Below are positions 23,923 to 37,727 of a stretch of DNA of 64,000 nt, piece by piece. The notes below the pieces were generated by a model, which made no database searches, was not told the origin of the DNA, and saw nothing but the letters and a program-made list of their open reading frames with translations. Position numbers and translations under genes: made by a program. Source of the DNA: Citrus sinensis (taxonomy: Eukaryota; Streptophyta; Magnoliopsida; Sapindales; Rutaceae); assembly GCF_022201045.2 (NCBI RefSeq), contig NC_068557.1, positions 22,235,501-22,299,500 of the forward strand. Direction: 5' to 3'. Each line of letters starts with the position of its first letter. The stretch's first letter is position 1.

Positions 23923-24037
23923 AATGCTATCATGTTCATCGCAATGTCCCCAAGTCAGATGCAATGGCCGAAATAGTGGCAATGCTATCCTTTTCATGGC
24001 AATGCCCCCAGTTCAGAATCAATGGCCGAAAGAGGCA
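23923..24037. repeat. 58-bp two-copy tandem repeat
   Basis: AATGCTATCMTKTTCATSGC, then AATGYCCCCARTTCAGA and CAATGGCCGAAA, is repeated at 23923 and 23981. The copies differ at several positions, so the duplication is not recent. Confidence 0.75.
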
Positions 24038-24065
24038 AATTAAAAATGTTGTTTTAGTACCTTGA

Positions 24066-27000
24066 GTCAATTTTGGTGGCCCACTTTCTTGCCTTGGCCA
24101 AAGCCTCCGCCACCACCGCCAGGATATTTGAATATCTCAGAAGGAGGATCATTAAGTAGAATGGTAAAGTCAAATTTGGATCAGTGCGATTTCTTTATTT
24201 CTATAACCTCGAGGCTCGATCTGTAAGCCTGCAAATCTTGAACTCTAAAATACTCTATTAATTGGTGAGTCGAGTGTAAAATTAGAATCAAATTTTTGTA
24301 AGTCCTTGATAGTGAGACAAGCTACTACATATTTTGAAAGGTACCCCCAAGGACATACCCAACGGATCGAAAGTTCTATTGAATGTGTAAATATTTAATA
24401 CGAGGTGTGCTTGTTATGTAGGAAACATGCAAGCCATTTGGGGCAGCTGTTCTTTTACCAATTGAAGTATGCACTGACAAAGAAACAAGATTTGGAATTA
24501 TTTTACATATTTTTTTTTCAATTTAATTGCATTATTTTAAACACGTCTAGTTGTTTCCCATGTGACAAGATTTGGCCAAAAGATGATGAAACCTTCATAA
24601 TTGACATATATAGTGAGGTATAAACGGTCAATAAACTAATCATTATAATATGGGACATACATATTATAACTTCCCCATGCACTAGATTACCCAAAATATT
24701 TACTTCGTAAATAATTAAGATTCACCTCCTTTCACAAATAGTATTGTACTTTAATCATCGTACTTTGAAAAAGAAATATCTATTTTTGATTATTGAATGA
24801 GGTTGCAATTTGATGCTACTCAACTAGTTACTCTTATAGTCTGTGGCTTCTCCCTCAAATAATTGGGAAAAGAATTCTCTCTCTCTCGTTATACAGATTT
24901 TTGGACCATGTTATATAGTATTGTATTAACTTAGACACCCAATTCACTCTATTCATACTAATTTTTAGAGGCTTCGGTGGCATAATCAAAGAAGGCGGAA
25001 CTAAGGGTTGGGCTGCCTCTTAGTTTTATCTGGAGTATGAGTTACAGCAACTTAACATAGTATATGTTAAGAGCATGAGACATTTTCAGATCTTGTTTTA
25101 CATCTTGATTTAGACTTTTAATAAACATCTCATTGAACATGTAAATAATAAAATATCAACATACGCACACTAATTAACTACTTCCAATTGCACATGTACG
25201 TTTTCACTATCTAGTTTTGAAAAGAAAAACAGCAATAGCAAAAAACTATGTCAAGTATAATTAAATTTGTGGTATGCCCCACCTCATTTTGGATATTCTT
25301 TTGCTTTGCAATTGCTCTTTCATGCTCCTAAAGATCATCATTCATTTATTCATTCATGGTTTCCTTTATTCCCTTTTTGTTTTTATTTTTTATGGGTCTT
25401 TTATGCTACTACAGTTTCATTTTGTGTGGGCATCTTGTTATATTGCTTACTTATCTTTGCATTTTTTTTTTAAATCTCCTTTTCCTTTCCTATCTTTTTT
25501 TAATAGGGTATCCTATAAAGTTTGCTTCTTTAAACGCTTATGGCTGTGCAAAGACAAAACCAAGGTGCGATTAGTGTCACTCAAAGAGGGTGATATTCAC
25601 AACTCACATACAAAGCGATAGCCAAGAGATTCCAATTTCCAAGCAGCATCTTTGAATACATCATCACTTGAGGTAGCATTTGAATTTTGACAATTGTTTG
25701 TTTTTGTTGTTTCTTGAAATCTGTTTTCCATGTTTCTCTAAAACACATGGAAGGGCACATGCATCCTAATTTATGTGACCAATTAGTTGGTAGAAATGTT
25801 ACAACGTGACATAATTAATGCTTTACAATGTTGGTTTTGAAATACCTAGACTAATTCCTTCATAAGCTATGTAACCAAAAAGGAAAATAAAATAGGTTAG
25901 GTAACCTTGGTCAAATATACAAATAGCCATAAGTCTTTGTTTTAAATAAAATCGCCTTTATGATTCATTTAACTAAAGATTGATTTTTTTTAAAAAAAAA
26001 AAAAAAATTGCTCTGTGCTTTTTGACAATTTAAAATATACTAACTTTGTTAGGAAAAAAATTGGTTTAAAAGCTTTTTAGTGTTTTGTGTAAGTCCTAAA
26101 GGGTGAGCAAGAAAGTCATATAGATTTGACAATGAGTGCAAGAAAGCTAATGTGGGATCACAAGTGTTTAAGATGATGGGTACACTTCTTTAGGTTTATT
26201 TATTAGGGATTGTGTATAACAAAAGGAGATGCAATAAAAGAAAGCAAGATTTGGGGTGCTTTTGAATGGCAGTGATTTTGAAAGCAAAGGCATTTTTTTT
26301 CTCATGTGGTTTGTTGTGTTAAGGAAATCAGAATCAAATAAAAGGATTTTTTCATGAAAGCCCTTTCAAATTTCTCTAAGATGTATGTAAGATCGTAAGG
26401 TTCACTCTAAACTTCACTAGGTAACTTAATTAAATCAACTAGTGGAGGAATCAAAAAAATGGTTCGTTCCAAAAACAACTCAATAATGGTCTAATTTTTT
26501 ATATTGGCTGAATTCCAGTTAGATGGGTATGTACACTTAAGAGAAGTACTATTTTTTGCTTCTAAATTCATTCCCCAAAAGCACTTTGTCCCCTGCTATT
26601 GTGTGGATTTGGGTGTATCTAACGCATTGAATCACAAAATGACACTAAAGCTCTTCTTTTGTTTTCTATTTAAGAGCAAGGAAATTATTATAGGCAGAGC
26701 ATGATGATGGAGTTTAGACATAAAGAAAATACTTTAAACATTTTTTTTTAAAAAAAAACAAAAACAAAAACAAAAGGAGAAAGATATTGAAAAGGAAAAA
26801 AACACTTTAAATCAGTCAATAATTTTTTAACAATATTAATGTCAAATTTAAAAGAAAAAAGTACCAAAATTATGCTTGTAGTAGAAAATCAAAGTATCAA
26901 ACCAATCCCAATCCAAATCAAATGAAAAATGATTTGTCCAATAATTTTGAACATGATAATGCATTGACCACACCAATACAATACCTACGTTATATTATTT

Positions 27001-29590
27001 TCAAAACGACAGGTTCCTAAAATCGCCCAAATTTCGATATACATACATGCGTGAACATGAAATTTGACTCGAATTAATTAATTTAATTGAACCTTAAATG
27101 ACGATGATAAAAATTAATGCATTGCATTGCGTCACATTTTTTTTTTAATTTTATTTTAATTTGACGTCGGCCCAAGAGTGCCTATATGCTACGAGTGCCA
27201 TCCGGGGCAAAATGAATTCACTTCATTAAATTAAATATTCTTGCAATCAATTATAAAATAATAGCAATCCCACTTCAATTATTATTATCCAACCCACTGT
27301 GAATTCTGCATCAAGTCATGATCATTAGGTAGATCCAAAGATGTATGATTAAAAACTAATTATGAAGCTCATATTTTCGTGTAATTTTGGTATTACAAAA
27401 GGTATTTCTAAAAAAATTATCCTTGGATTTTAAAAAAATAAATAGTTTTTTAAGTAGGGAATATGTAAAGTTTTAATTAATTTCTTTCTTTCTCTCTCTC
27501 TTTTTTTTTTTTTAATTCGAACTCGAGTGATCAGACCGTATAATAATCGATATTTTATTCACAATGTATTTTGTGAAAGTGAATTAGAATATAAAACATT
27601 TTTATTTATTTATTTAAAAGTACACATCATTGTTTAAGATTTAAAAAAAAAAAGTAAAATAAATCTTCAAGAAAAGGGAAGAAAATGCACCTCAGAAAAT
27701 AATAATTTTGTTCAATCAAAACACTTTCATTTAAGAACTATTTATGTCAGAATGCATCATAAGAACACTTTTTTTTTTTTTTTTTTTTTTTTGGGTACAT
27801 GGGTCCTAGTGAGCAGCATCAATATGACAGTATGTGTTTGGTGCAACGTACATTTTCAATTTCATCGTATAGTGTCGGTGCTCCTTCTAAACCCCAAGTC
27901 CTCTCAACAATGTTTTTGGTTTTTTCAACGACACGTGTCGCATAAATTACCGTTTGAAATAAAAAAAAAATAAAAGTAATTATGAGCAATCCCAACGCAC
28001 GACTTAAAATATACAATAATTAATATGTTGTGAGGTTTTGGACCTATTAAAATGAGTTAAATGAGTATTGGATTGCCTGCCCTTTAATCTAAACAAAAAT
28101 AAAGATTGCGAAATAATACAATTCAGAACATTAAGCTAAAAAATCTACTCTCACACTTGTATATAAGAAGCAACATTTATACATTGGAAATGAACTCACT
28201 GGACTTGAATTCAGATTAAGATTTTCCTTTTAACTTCAATTTTTCAAAACTTTAAAAGATTCTGTTTCATGGTAATTTTTTAATAATAATATATTAATAA
28301 GATTTAACTTCTTCATATTTTTATTAATTAACCATCAATCATTACATGAATTTTTACTTACGAGAAATTCAAATCAATATAGATGAAGGATCTCAATCTC
28401 TCGAAACTCAATACATGTTGAGAGCATGAATATTATCGAACAAGACGTAGTGGCAATGCCAAATACTATATCAATTAAGATACAAATTTTATATATAAAT
28501 TTTCTTTTATATATATATATAGAAAAATTGCGATTATATATATATATATATAGAAAATTATGGTTACGTTGATTTAGGAATGTAATCTATTCCAAATAGG
28601 ATATCCACAAATTTGTTATCATTCATAACTTCCTAAAGTTAATTATGTCTAATGAAGAAGCACAAGATCGCACCATTAAATGTATATATATATTAATGAT
28701 CACTTAAATAAGGCATCATCGTTGTTATAATTTCCAAATTTACTGCTTAGGATAACAAACGGATACAATTCTAGTAGTTGTGTGAAATGAAATGAGTTGA
28801 ATGAAAATCAAAGATGATTAGTTAATGCGAAGGGACCCCATGCCCGGCGCAATTTGCGGTAACAAAATCAAAACCCAAAAAATCCCACTGACTTCGATTT
28901 CAGAATCCAATTGCAACTCCATCCACAATCACCAAACAAATTTTCTGTTTTTTATTTTCCTCAAAACTTTCTCAGATCAAATCAAGTTGAATCGTTAAGA
29001 GCTTTATTTTCATTTAAAATTACTTAAATTTACTAGAAATTTCAGTACATATATTTATTATATTGATGGGATAAAATATATATATATGTATATATTGAAG
29101 ATGCGAATCCATCACCATTCACCAGACCAATAGTTATATACCTAAGTGGCATCACTGAGAGCGTCTTATTATTTGATGTTAACTGTGTTGATCTCATAAA
29201 CATTTATGTAACGTCTTCTGATAGATGATGAAGTTGATTTGATATAAAATATTTTCTTGTTAAATTAAATGATGAATTAATGTAACAAAACAGTAGAAAA
29301 TGAGTTGTACCATCATGCACTCGATATAATAATAATGATTACTAATTCAGCATCCAATCCTAATTTAATTGAAAACTAATGAAGATGATGCTGTTGGCTG
29401 AAGTGATGGTTGCATACATACAGAGATATTATTATTATTATTTTGGGTAACCTTATTTTGTTGGTTCTCTTCAGTCTTCTCCACCTATGCTATGAATGGG
29501 GAAAAAAATAAAAATAAAAACCCAACAATTAACCAATAATAATAAAAAAAAAGAGGAGGCAAGAAAGTGACTTTCAATTTTGACTCCATA
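24066..29590. other. Intergenic region, no recognised gene
   Basis: About 5.5 kb of AT-rich DNA between MED19 and the formin gene. Open frames are short and biased to Phe/Leu/Ile from T-rich DNA (for example 25274-25621), with no recognisable domains. A short open stretch at about 24970-25020 (RGFGGIIKEGGTKGWAAS) could be a decayed coding fragment, but I cannot place it. Poly-A, poly-T and TA tracts are frequent, for example a T run at 27769-27792 and TA runs near 28510-28552. Confidence 0.6.
27929..27940. promoter_or_regulatory. Palindromic G-box (CACGTG)
   Basis: CGACACGTGTCG is a perfect 12-bp palindrome centred on the G-box core bound by plant bZIP and bHLH factors. It lies about 2 kb upstream of the formin start. 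Its use is unproven. Confidence 0.35.
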
Positions 29591-29946
29591 AATCACTCAA
29601 CAACATGATCAAAATAAAAACAAGAAAATCAGAAGCAGATAGGAGGAGGAGGAGTCACTGTTCACACTCATACTCGCTCGCAATCAAAACCAGCAGAATC
29701 TTAGCTGGATGCACCCACACACTCTCACACTCTCCCCTTTTTCACTCTTTCTTTTTCTATTCTTTTTTCCCTTCACTTTCCTACCATTTTCCCCCCTCTC
29801 TAAAGAAAATAAAATAAACGAAAAGAAAAGTGAACAAATCCCTCCCCCACCACCACCACCGCCATTACTCCATTTCAGTCTCTTCTGCGTTCATTCTGAA
29901 TGTGTTCTCTCCTTTGTTGCTTTGGGTTAAACACACAACAACTACA

Positions 29947-32900
29947 ATGCCCGGCTTCTGCCTGCTCATCTCCCTCGCCTCTTTCTTGATCTTATCATGC
30001 GCACCCATCATCCCCTCGTCATGCACCCCCGTCGCCAGCCGTCGGATCCTCCATCAACCGTTTTTCCCACTCGGTGCTGTCCCTCCATCCCCACCACCCT
30101 CTCCAGCTCCTCCACCCCCTCCTCCTCCGACTCGTAAAGTCCCATTTTCTGACACTTCCACCCCTAACAATTCCCCATTCTTCCCCACCTACCCTTCCCC
30201 GCCTCCCCCGCCTTCCCCCGCCAACTTCGCTTCCTTCCCCGCCAACATTTCCTCCCTCATCCTCCCCCGCTCCCCCGAAAAGCCCAAGCGCAGTTCCCAG
30301 AAGCTCCTCATCCTCGCCTTCGCCTCCGTCTCCTCCGCCCTCGTCGTCGGTGGCATTCTAGTCTTCTTCTACTGCCGCAAGCGGAGGCAAAATGGGCTGC
30401 TTTACTGCACCGCCGACGTCAAAAGCAACACCACCAACAGCAACATTAACAGTAACAACAGCAGCATCCGAATTTACCCTCCTCCTCCTGCGAATGCGGA
30501 TGCCACGAGGAACGCTCACAAGCTCAGGACCAATCGCACTTCGTCCAGCTCCGACTTTCTTTACTTGGGCACACTGGTAAATTCGCGAGCCGGCATTGAC
30601 GATTCCACCACCGATACCGATTCGCGCGGCGATACCAACTGCGTCTCGCCGGAGCTCCGCCCCTTGCCGCCTCTCTCCCAGCAGGCCAGCTTTAAGGAGG
30701 ATCAACGCCCACGCGCTGACGTGTCATCCAGCGTGGCGGAGGATGAAGATGAGGAGTTCTATTCTCCCAGAGTTTCGTTGGGCGGGACCGGGACCGGATC
30801 CGGTTCGAGGAGAGATTTTGCGGCCGTAGCGGTTGATGGAGAGGGTGTCGGAGGGAGGAACAGTGAGTCGAGCAGTTGTTCGTGTTCGTCGACGAGTTCT
30901 CGGTCGTTAACGGCGAGCATTTCGCCGCCGATAAGTTTGAGTCCGAGAAGATCGGAACCGATATCTCCCGAGGCAACTCACGCAATGCCGACACAGTCGG
31001 TTTTTGCAATGATGTCGCCCATGGAATCCTCCCCCGATCGGAATATTATTAAGTCACCGTCACTTTCCATAGCTTCTACGTCACCCGATACGAGATTGTC
31101 ACCGTCGAGGTTTAATCTTTTGAATCGTCATGAGCTGTCTTCAGCTTCTACTTCACCCGAGAGAGAGTTGAAGAAGGACCTAGATAATAAATCTTCAAAA
31201 TTGTTCAATGTTTTGGTGAATAATGCAAATGTTGGGGGGTCTCCTCTTGAGAAGAAGAAAGATCTGTCACCAAGCTCATCGAGTGCTTCTTCGTTATCTT
31301 CAGCATCTGCATCACCGGACAGATTTTCAAAGAAAAGTGAAAATGCTTCTCCAAGTAGATTAAACGAGTCTTCTTTATCATCAAGCCCAGATGAATCACC
31401 AAGAATGTTGAACGTTTTTGGTCAAATTTCATCTCCGGTGAGAACTAATGATGCTTTGGAGCAGCCCATTTCAGTCCCCCCGCCGCCGCCGCCGCCGCCT
31501 CCTCCACCCCCACCTCCGCTGGTGTTGTCTAGACAAAGGAAGCAATGGGAATTGCCTGTGGTATCAACCCCAGCTGGTCAAGCAGTGTCCCAGCCACCTG
31601 CTTTGATACCACCTTCGAGGCCTTTTGTGATGCAAAACACAACTAAAGTTTCCCCCGTTGAATTGCCACCAAGTTCTAAAACTGAGGAGAGCGTCGAGGA
31701 AGAGGCCTTGAAACCAAAGTTAAAACCTTTGCACTGGGATAAAGTGAGAGCTAGCTCTGATCGTGAAATGGTGTGGGATCACCTTCGATCAAGCTCATTC
31801 AAGTAAGATTCTGTGACAAATCTAATTTTCAAAGTTGGGTTTTGACCGTTCAGATATTCTGTTGGGTATGCTACTTTGTTTTGAGTAAAGCCTGATGATT
31901 GCTTTGTTCATTGCAGATTGAATGAGGAGATGATTGAAACATTGTTTATTGTAAATACTCCAAGTTCGAAACCAAGCCAAACAACTCCACGCACGGTTCT
32001 TCCTACACCCAACTCAGAGAACAGAGTCCTTGATCCCAAAAAGTCACAAAACATTGCAATTTTGCTGAGGGCGCTGAATGTTACCATAGAGGAAGTTTGT
32101 GAAGCACTTCTAGAAGGTATATTGAAGTTGTGTGAGTTATTAGTGTGACCTTCCTGCTTTAATTTTCAAACTATGCATTTGCTGTGACTGTTCTTGAATA
32201 AATTATGTGGTCTTGACATATAAATTGTTGGTTCTGGATGGCATGATTTTTAAGTTGAATTTCTGTTTTAGACTGAAAAGTTCCATAAAATGTTGTTCAT
32301 CTGTGCTAGCATTCTCACAATTGTTACAACAGAAAGGTTGGTTAAATTGGAGTTGATGGCCAGATTAAAATTTAATTGTCTATTTTAGACTTTGCCTGTT
32401 TGAAGCTTGTAGCTTAGCCCATTGCTTTTGTTGCACTAGAAGATAACTGGATGCTATTGCTCAAATGTAACTTCCAAGAATTAATACAATCTTTTCATTA
32501 AATTCATCTTGCAGTAAAATCAGATGGTCTTGAATTTCTGTTCATCAGCTGGTATACTTCCTTTTTGTTGACTTAATGAGGTTTCAACTAAAGTAATATC
32601 TATTTAATACAGGTAATGCTGATACACTTGGAACTGAACTTCTGGAGAGTTTATTGAAGATGGCTCCTACCAAAGAAGAAGAACGTAAGTTGAAAGAGTA
32701 CAAAGATGAGTCACCAACGAAGCTCGGTCCTGCAGAAAAGTTTTTAAAGGCAGTGCTTGACGTACCTTTTGCGTTTAAAAGGGTGGATGCGATGCTTTAC
32801 ATAACCAACTTCGAGTCGGAGGTTGAGTACCTCAAAAAGTCTTTTGAAACTCTGGAGGTAAGTGAATTTTTCTCTTTCTCCCTGAACTATCTTCTTGGTT

Positions 32901-34132
32901 ATTTCTGCTTTATGTTGAAAATATAATATTTCAGCCTTGCATTGTCGGCTAAGCTGAAGAACTTTACTGTCTCAACTGGAGCTTGATTTAGATGAGCATA
33001 CATGTCTTTCCTATCTAAGCTATTCTCACCATTATCAAATAAAAGCTCATGTGACTGTATTTCAGTATGTACTGCTTATTAGAATTACTGACATCTGATC
33101 TGGTTACTTGGTGACTGGGAAATCCATGAAATGCACCTGAGTTTATAGATCTAGCTAGCTCATGTCCTGGGGTATAGCCAATGCAAATACTGTTTTCACT
33201 GAATATCACGTAATATCCATTATTCATTTTTGGGTGAAGATGTGGACTAGTGTTGCTGGATGCAATCATTTATAGTTGGCAACTTGGCATAGTCTCATGG
33301 ATCTCCATTTTTTTTACCCTTTGTTCAGGCTGCCTGTGAAGAATTGAGAAATAGTAGGATGTTCTTGAAACTTCTAGAGGCTGTTCTAAAGACTGGGAAC
33401 CGCATGAATGTTGGGACAAATCGTGGTGATGCCCATGCCTTTAAGCTAGATACACTCCTCAAGCTTGTTGATGTCAAGGGTGCAGATGGAAAAACCACTC
33501 TCTTACATTTTGTTGTACAGGAAATCATAAGAACTGAAGGTGCTCGTCAGTCAGGTGCTAACCAAAATCCAAACTCTAGTTTGAGTGATGATGCCAAATG
33601 TAGGAAGCTAGGTTTGCAAGTTGTTTCTGGTCTCAGTTCGGAGCTCAGCAACGTGAAGAAAGCTGCTGCCATGGATTCTGATGTGCTTAGCAGTGAGGTG
33701 TCCAAGCTTTCTAGAGGCCTTGGGAACATTGGTGAGGTTGTGCAATTAAATGAAGCAATGGGGATGGATGAAAGTAGGAAGAAATTCTCAGAGTCTATGA
33801 ACAGGTTTATGAAAATGGCGGAGGAAGAGATCATAAGGATTCAAGCCCATGAAAGTGTTGCTCTATCTTTAGTGAAGGAGATAACAGAATACTTTCATGG
33901 GAACTCAGCGAGGGAAGAAGCTCATCCATTCAGAATCTTTATGGTCGTCAGAGACTTCCTTACAGTTCTTGATCGGGTCTGCAAAGAAGTTGGAATGATA
34001 AATGAGCGAACAATAATTAGTAATGCCCATAAATTTCCAGTTCCAGTAAATCCAACATTGCCGCAAGTTTTTTCTGAAATCCAAGGGAGGCGTCAATGTA
34101 GTTCCTCCGATGATGAAAGCACATCTCCTTAG
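29947..34132 (+). CDS. Group I formin, FH1-like (membrane-anchored actin nucleator)
   Basis: Formins nucleate and elongate actin filaments; plant group I members sit in the plasma membrane. Exons 29947-31802, 31917-32116, 32613-32857 and 33329-34132 join with GT-AG junctions to 1034 aa, near the AtFH1 length. Order: signal peptide (residues 1 to about 25), the group I motif [10 protein letters not shown] (32-41), proline-rich extracellular segment, transmembrane helix (about 119-142) followed by basic CRKRR, Ser-rich cytoplasmic linker, FH1 polyproline run (about 509-525), FH2 domain from LKPLHWDKV (about 590) to about 1010, acidic Ser-rich tail. I chose the ATG at 29947 because it places the signal peptide at the N-terminus. 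An in-frame ATG at 29830 would add 39 His/Ser-rich residues and cannot be excluded. AT-rich introns lie between GC-rich exon 1 and the FH2 exons. Converges with the thioesterase gene. Confidence 0.95.
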
Positions 34133-34831
34133 CATTAAATGGCTTGAATCGGGCTGATCCCTGTTTCATTTAGCTAGACTGCTGAAAATTGGTGGTTGCG
34201 CCAGTTAGTTGGAGCTTGTTTAGGTTTATGTAATTTATTTATTTATCTTTTCTTTTTTTTTTGGCATTTGTATAAATCCATGTAAAAGATTTTGGAACAG
34301 TTGCATCCTATAGATAAATATACAGAGCAGGAGATTTTCTTTGGGAAGAAGAATAAGGCAGTCAGTTAAATGGTTGAATGCCTACTAAACCTGTCAAAAA
34401 CTTGAGTCATATGTATTAAAGTAATTTAGTCATAGACTGCTACAAATAGAGCCTGTATTGTATCTTAATAAGGACAAGATTCTTCTCCCATAATCCAATT
34501 TGCTTCTCTTTATATGTTATATAGTAAAAGAGCTAAAATGTTGGCATTGAGCAATGAGCACAGGCTTAGTTTTAGAAATAAAATGGGATGAAAGCTTGGC
34601 TCCACGTCTCTTGATACAAACATTAAAATAGGAACTTGATACATATAAGTAATATTAGATCAATACAATTATTAGTTGGACAATTAAGCAAGTACCACTT
34701 CTTCAGTCTTTCAAGAGTACAATAGTTTTTTGGGGACCACAATGAAAATTCATTTCATTCAAGCTTATTAACTAAATTAGAAGCTTCAGAAGCTTTACTC
34801 CCTATGGTTTTCTGTAAGTAAATATTATGTC
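34133..34831. other. Convergent 3' region between formin and thioesterase
   Basis: About 700 bp shared by the 3' UTRs of two convergent genes. Possible polyadenylation-type motifs occur on both strands, but I cannot fix transcript ends. No ORF or RNA gene is seen. Confidence 0.6.
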
Positions 34832-37261
34832 TCATTTGCTCACGCCTTTGCTTAACTGTAAGGCCTTGGCATCCATTCGCTCAAGAATATGACGTGCTTC
34901 TTCCTGAGTTCCTGGAACCACATTCCGAATTCTGAATCCATTTGTCACGGCCTTTGATACAGTGAAAGTAAAATAGAATGTGTTTGATACCTGTTTCCAA
35001 GGATAAAATTGTTAAAAATATTAGCAATATTATACACGAGGAATTTTGGTTGGAATCATAACAAAGCTAGTAGCAACTTTTATGAGTAAAAATGGTTGCT
35101 CCTTTTTTACAAGTAGAAATTTGCTTCCTATATGCGGGCTGGAGAGCTTAGGCTTACCTCACTAGACCTGAACTCAGGCCTTGTAACATGAGCAACAACT
35201 TCAATGTTAATTAGAGGCTGATCAGGATTCTCAAGTTCTGTGTAGAGAACACAAGACTTGAAACGCAAAAAGTCTCCAACGTCCACCTGCTCAAAGAATG
35301 ATGTTCTTCACGTAAGATGTAGAAAAAATATCACAGAATCATAAGATGCTGGGATGAAATTGCAGCAGGAACCAGTTACAGCTGAATTACAGTAATTAAA
35401 GGAACTAAAAAAAAAATTCATGCTTTAACACGCCTTTTGTGAAAGTGCTAAATCAGAGTTAATTCAGAATTGAGGTTTTCCTAGTAGAAGGATGAAGTTA
35501 CTCACAGGTCTTAGAAAATCAACATGGTCAACTTCAAGAAAACAAGGCATCAGTCCAGCAAAGGCATAAGCAGTTGAAAAAGCTAATTCAAATGCTCGGA
35601 GCATTAAAAAACCCCCAAAGATTCGACCATGGATGTTTCTTTGCTGTGGCTGACAAATCAAAGCATTTTCAAGTCGAGTATCTCTTAGAAGAATGCTGTT
35701 TCTGTCAGCCAAGGCTGGCATGTCACAGATGACCCGACCCTCTGCCAACAATGCCTCGAGTCTATTCACCTCCCCATTGTCAAGTTCCCTTCTATCTCCT
35801 CCTGTTTTCCTTTTCCTCAGTTTGCTTCTAGCTTCAGCTTCTTCAAAAAGAGACTTCTCGCGTTCAGTCTGTGGTGATAGCCGGTTCACCGGAGCAGCTT
35901 TTCCAGTCTTAGAGTCACGTGCCACAAATATGAAGTTGGCTGTCAGAACTACTGAGTCTGAAGTATCAGAGACCTCTGCAAAGCAAAGATCATAATAAGT
36001 CTGTTATTAACCCCCCACAAGCCGGTAGGTCATAGCCAAAGCTGAGGACAAATGATCTATGAATAGCAGCTTAAAAAAACTTAAAAAACCAAATACTTCT
36101 CCACGTAGGTACTAAGGGTCTAAGCAAATTCAAGTAGGGTTTCAATTAAGAAAGCTAATATCTCTAGCTTCAGTATATTATTAGTAGCTTTACTTCAAGA
36201 TATCATGTATGTGATTCTTTACGTATATAGTTTGTTCGAAAAGTAAGTACCTTTTGTGGACTGAATAACTTCAAGTTGAATCTCAATTGAAGACCTGCCC
36301 ACCCATATGACAGCGCCAACTATTTTCAGATCGATATCAACACTAATCGATTTCTTTAGTGCAATCTTGTCAACAGAAGCAGTGACCAGCAAGAGCGGCC
36401 TAGTCATGCTATCATCATCAGAACAATGCTGATTCACCAACAAATAGAAGATCATTAGGCAACCCGGAGAGATGATTTTCAATTCACAAGAATTCACTAA
36501 AGGCAAGCACACAGTATGTGCTTCATCCTGAAAGCAATTTCTTTCAAATCACACAAGCTAGCAACTCATTTCATAATGCTCAAGCATTTGCATGAAAATC
36601 AAATACACAAAAGGCTAATGTGACATTCATCGTCTCCATCTTAAGCTTATGCTTTGCATATTAGACACTAATTCCATGACAGTTGTATCCAAAATCAAAA
36701 TTTTTCAACAGCATAGCAGAGCATGTCAACACAGTTGACAGCTCAATTAAAAAAAAATCAATCTGAACCCACTTCAAAAACTCAAATTTCAAGCAATATC
36801 CACATAACATACTCCATTAAACCCCTCAAACTGTCAAACAGCTAGAACAATAAGCACCGAATACACAATACCTTAACTGATATGGTACCAGCTAGAGCAT
36901 CAAGATCCTCAAGCAGCTTCCCAATTCTGACCTCATTCCAAGGATCCCGGTACTGCTCTCTTAAAATGTCATCAGTAGAAAAATTATACAAAATACTAGT
37001 CCTGCTCTGAGAAGAAGTTTTAGTGAGCAATTCACTTTGTGGGGGAGCATCTTTTGGTGGGTCAAGAAGTCTTTCAAAAATCTTAGACCTCGCTTCCCAC
37101 AAAGCATTGGTGACCGGTGAGTGATACATACCTGGCCACAAACTTATGGGCTTTCTGTTGGTTTTGGGGTCTTCATTGAGCGCAGGGGAGGAGGAGCCAA
37201 ATGGGGAAGCAAATGTTGAAACAACAGGGATGGTTCTTGGAGATGAGGAATTGAACTCCAT
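34832..37261 (-). CDS. Acyl-CoA thioesterase, double hotdog (ACOT9/10 type)
   Basis: Hydrolyses acyl-CoA to fatty acid and CoA; plant relatives of mammalian ACOT9 are usually predicted mitochondrial or plastidial. Coding exons in transcript order: 37261-36872, 36428-36251, 35975-35506, 35286-35158 and 34990-34832. GT-AG sites are present at all junctions and frames join to 441 aa, the usual two-domain length. The first hotdog spans roughly residues 140-225 (RPLLLVTASVDKIALKK then VVLTANFIFVARDS). A charged linker follows (about 230-280), then the second hotdog with the signature NIHGRIFGGFLMLRAFELAF and FLEVDHVDFLRP. The N-terminus is Ser/Pro-rich, low in acidic residues at first and compatible with a targeting peptide, but this is inference. 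The stop is at 34832-34834. The gene is divergent from the tRNA-Glu gene, with 387 bp between them. Confidence 0.9.
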
Positions 37262-37648
37262 TATTGGTCAAATTTAGGAAATGGGTTTGAGAGGAATGTG
37301 GTGATGAGTTGATTGATGATCAAAAGGGGGTAACTATTTTGTGATATTCGAGTGAAAACAGTTGCTTTCTTGTTGGTTTAAGGTTGTGTGTGGCAAGAAT
37401 TTAAAGGGGATTAGGGGAAATATTAGAAGAAGAAACATAAATTGAGTTAGTAAAAATGAAAATGGTCCGATTGGGGTTACTCCTGGTCCGTTGGAGTTAT
37501 GATGATTGATGATGTCAGGTACTTTCACTTTCCCTGGTTGGCAAGTTTCTTCCATAAGCAACGACCGCGGGAGCACGTTGAGAATTGGTGGTTGTTGGCA
37601 AATAAGTTATGTTATAATACTGACAAGGCACAAGACAGCTTGCAAAAA

Positions 37649-37720
37649 TCCGTTGTAGTCTAGTCGGTTAGGATACTCGGCTCTCACCCGAGAGACCCGG
37701 GTTCGATTCCCGGCAACGGA
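37649..37720 (+). tRNA. tRNA-Glu (anticodon CTC)
   Basis: 72-nt cloverleaf. Acceptor TCCGTTG pairs with CAACGGA, the D arm contains TAGTCTAGTCGGTTAGGATA, anticodon stem CTCGG/CCGAG closes the loop CTCTCAC giving anticodon CTC, and the T arm is CCGGGTTCGATTCCCGG. There is no intron and no encoded CCA, as expected for a nuclear gene. A T-rich tract follows about 20 bp downstream and can act as a Pol III terminator. The left edge of a large duplicated block begins right after this gene. Confidence 0.97.
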
Positions 37721-37727
37721 ATGTTAT

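Noticed and set aside
24970..25080. Coding remnant with GFGGIIKEGG-like translation
   Set aside because: The open stretch is short and I could not tie it to a known domain with confidence.
25274..25621. 115-codon plus-strand ORF in the MED19-formin spacer
   Set aside because: Composition is dominated by Phe/Leu/Ser from T-rich DNA, overlapping frames look the same, and no domain or family is recognisable.
30074..31009. Several overlapping ORFs on both strands in formin exon 1
   Set aside because: They are shadows of the GC-rich, proline-rich exon. The formin frame alone carries the family domains.
34755..34831. Longer thioesterase C-terminus extending to 34755
   Set aside because: Frame checking from the acceptor at 34990 gives a stop at 34832-34834. 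The extension is in a different frame.
37334..37576. 80-codon minus-strand ORF upstream of the thioesterase as an extra first exon
   Set aside because: It ends in a stop before the ATG at 37261 in the same strand, has no similarity I recognise and is probably promoter or leader DNA. A uORF role cannot be judged without transcript data.
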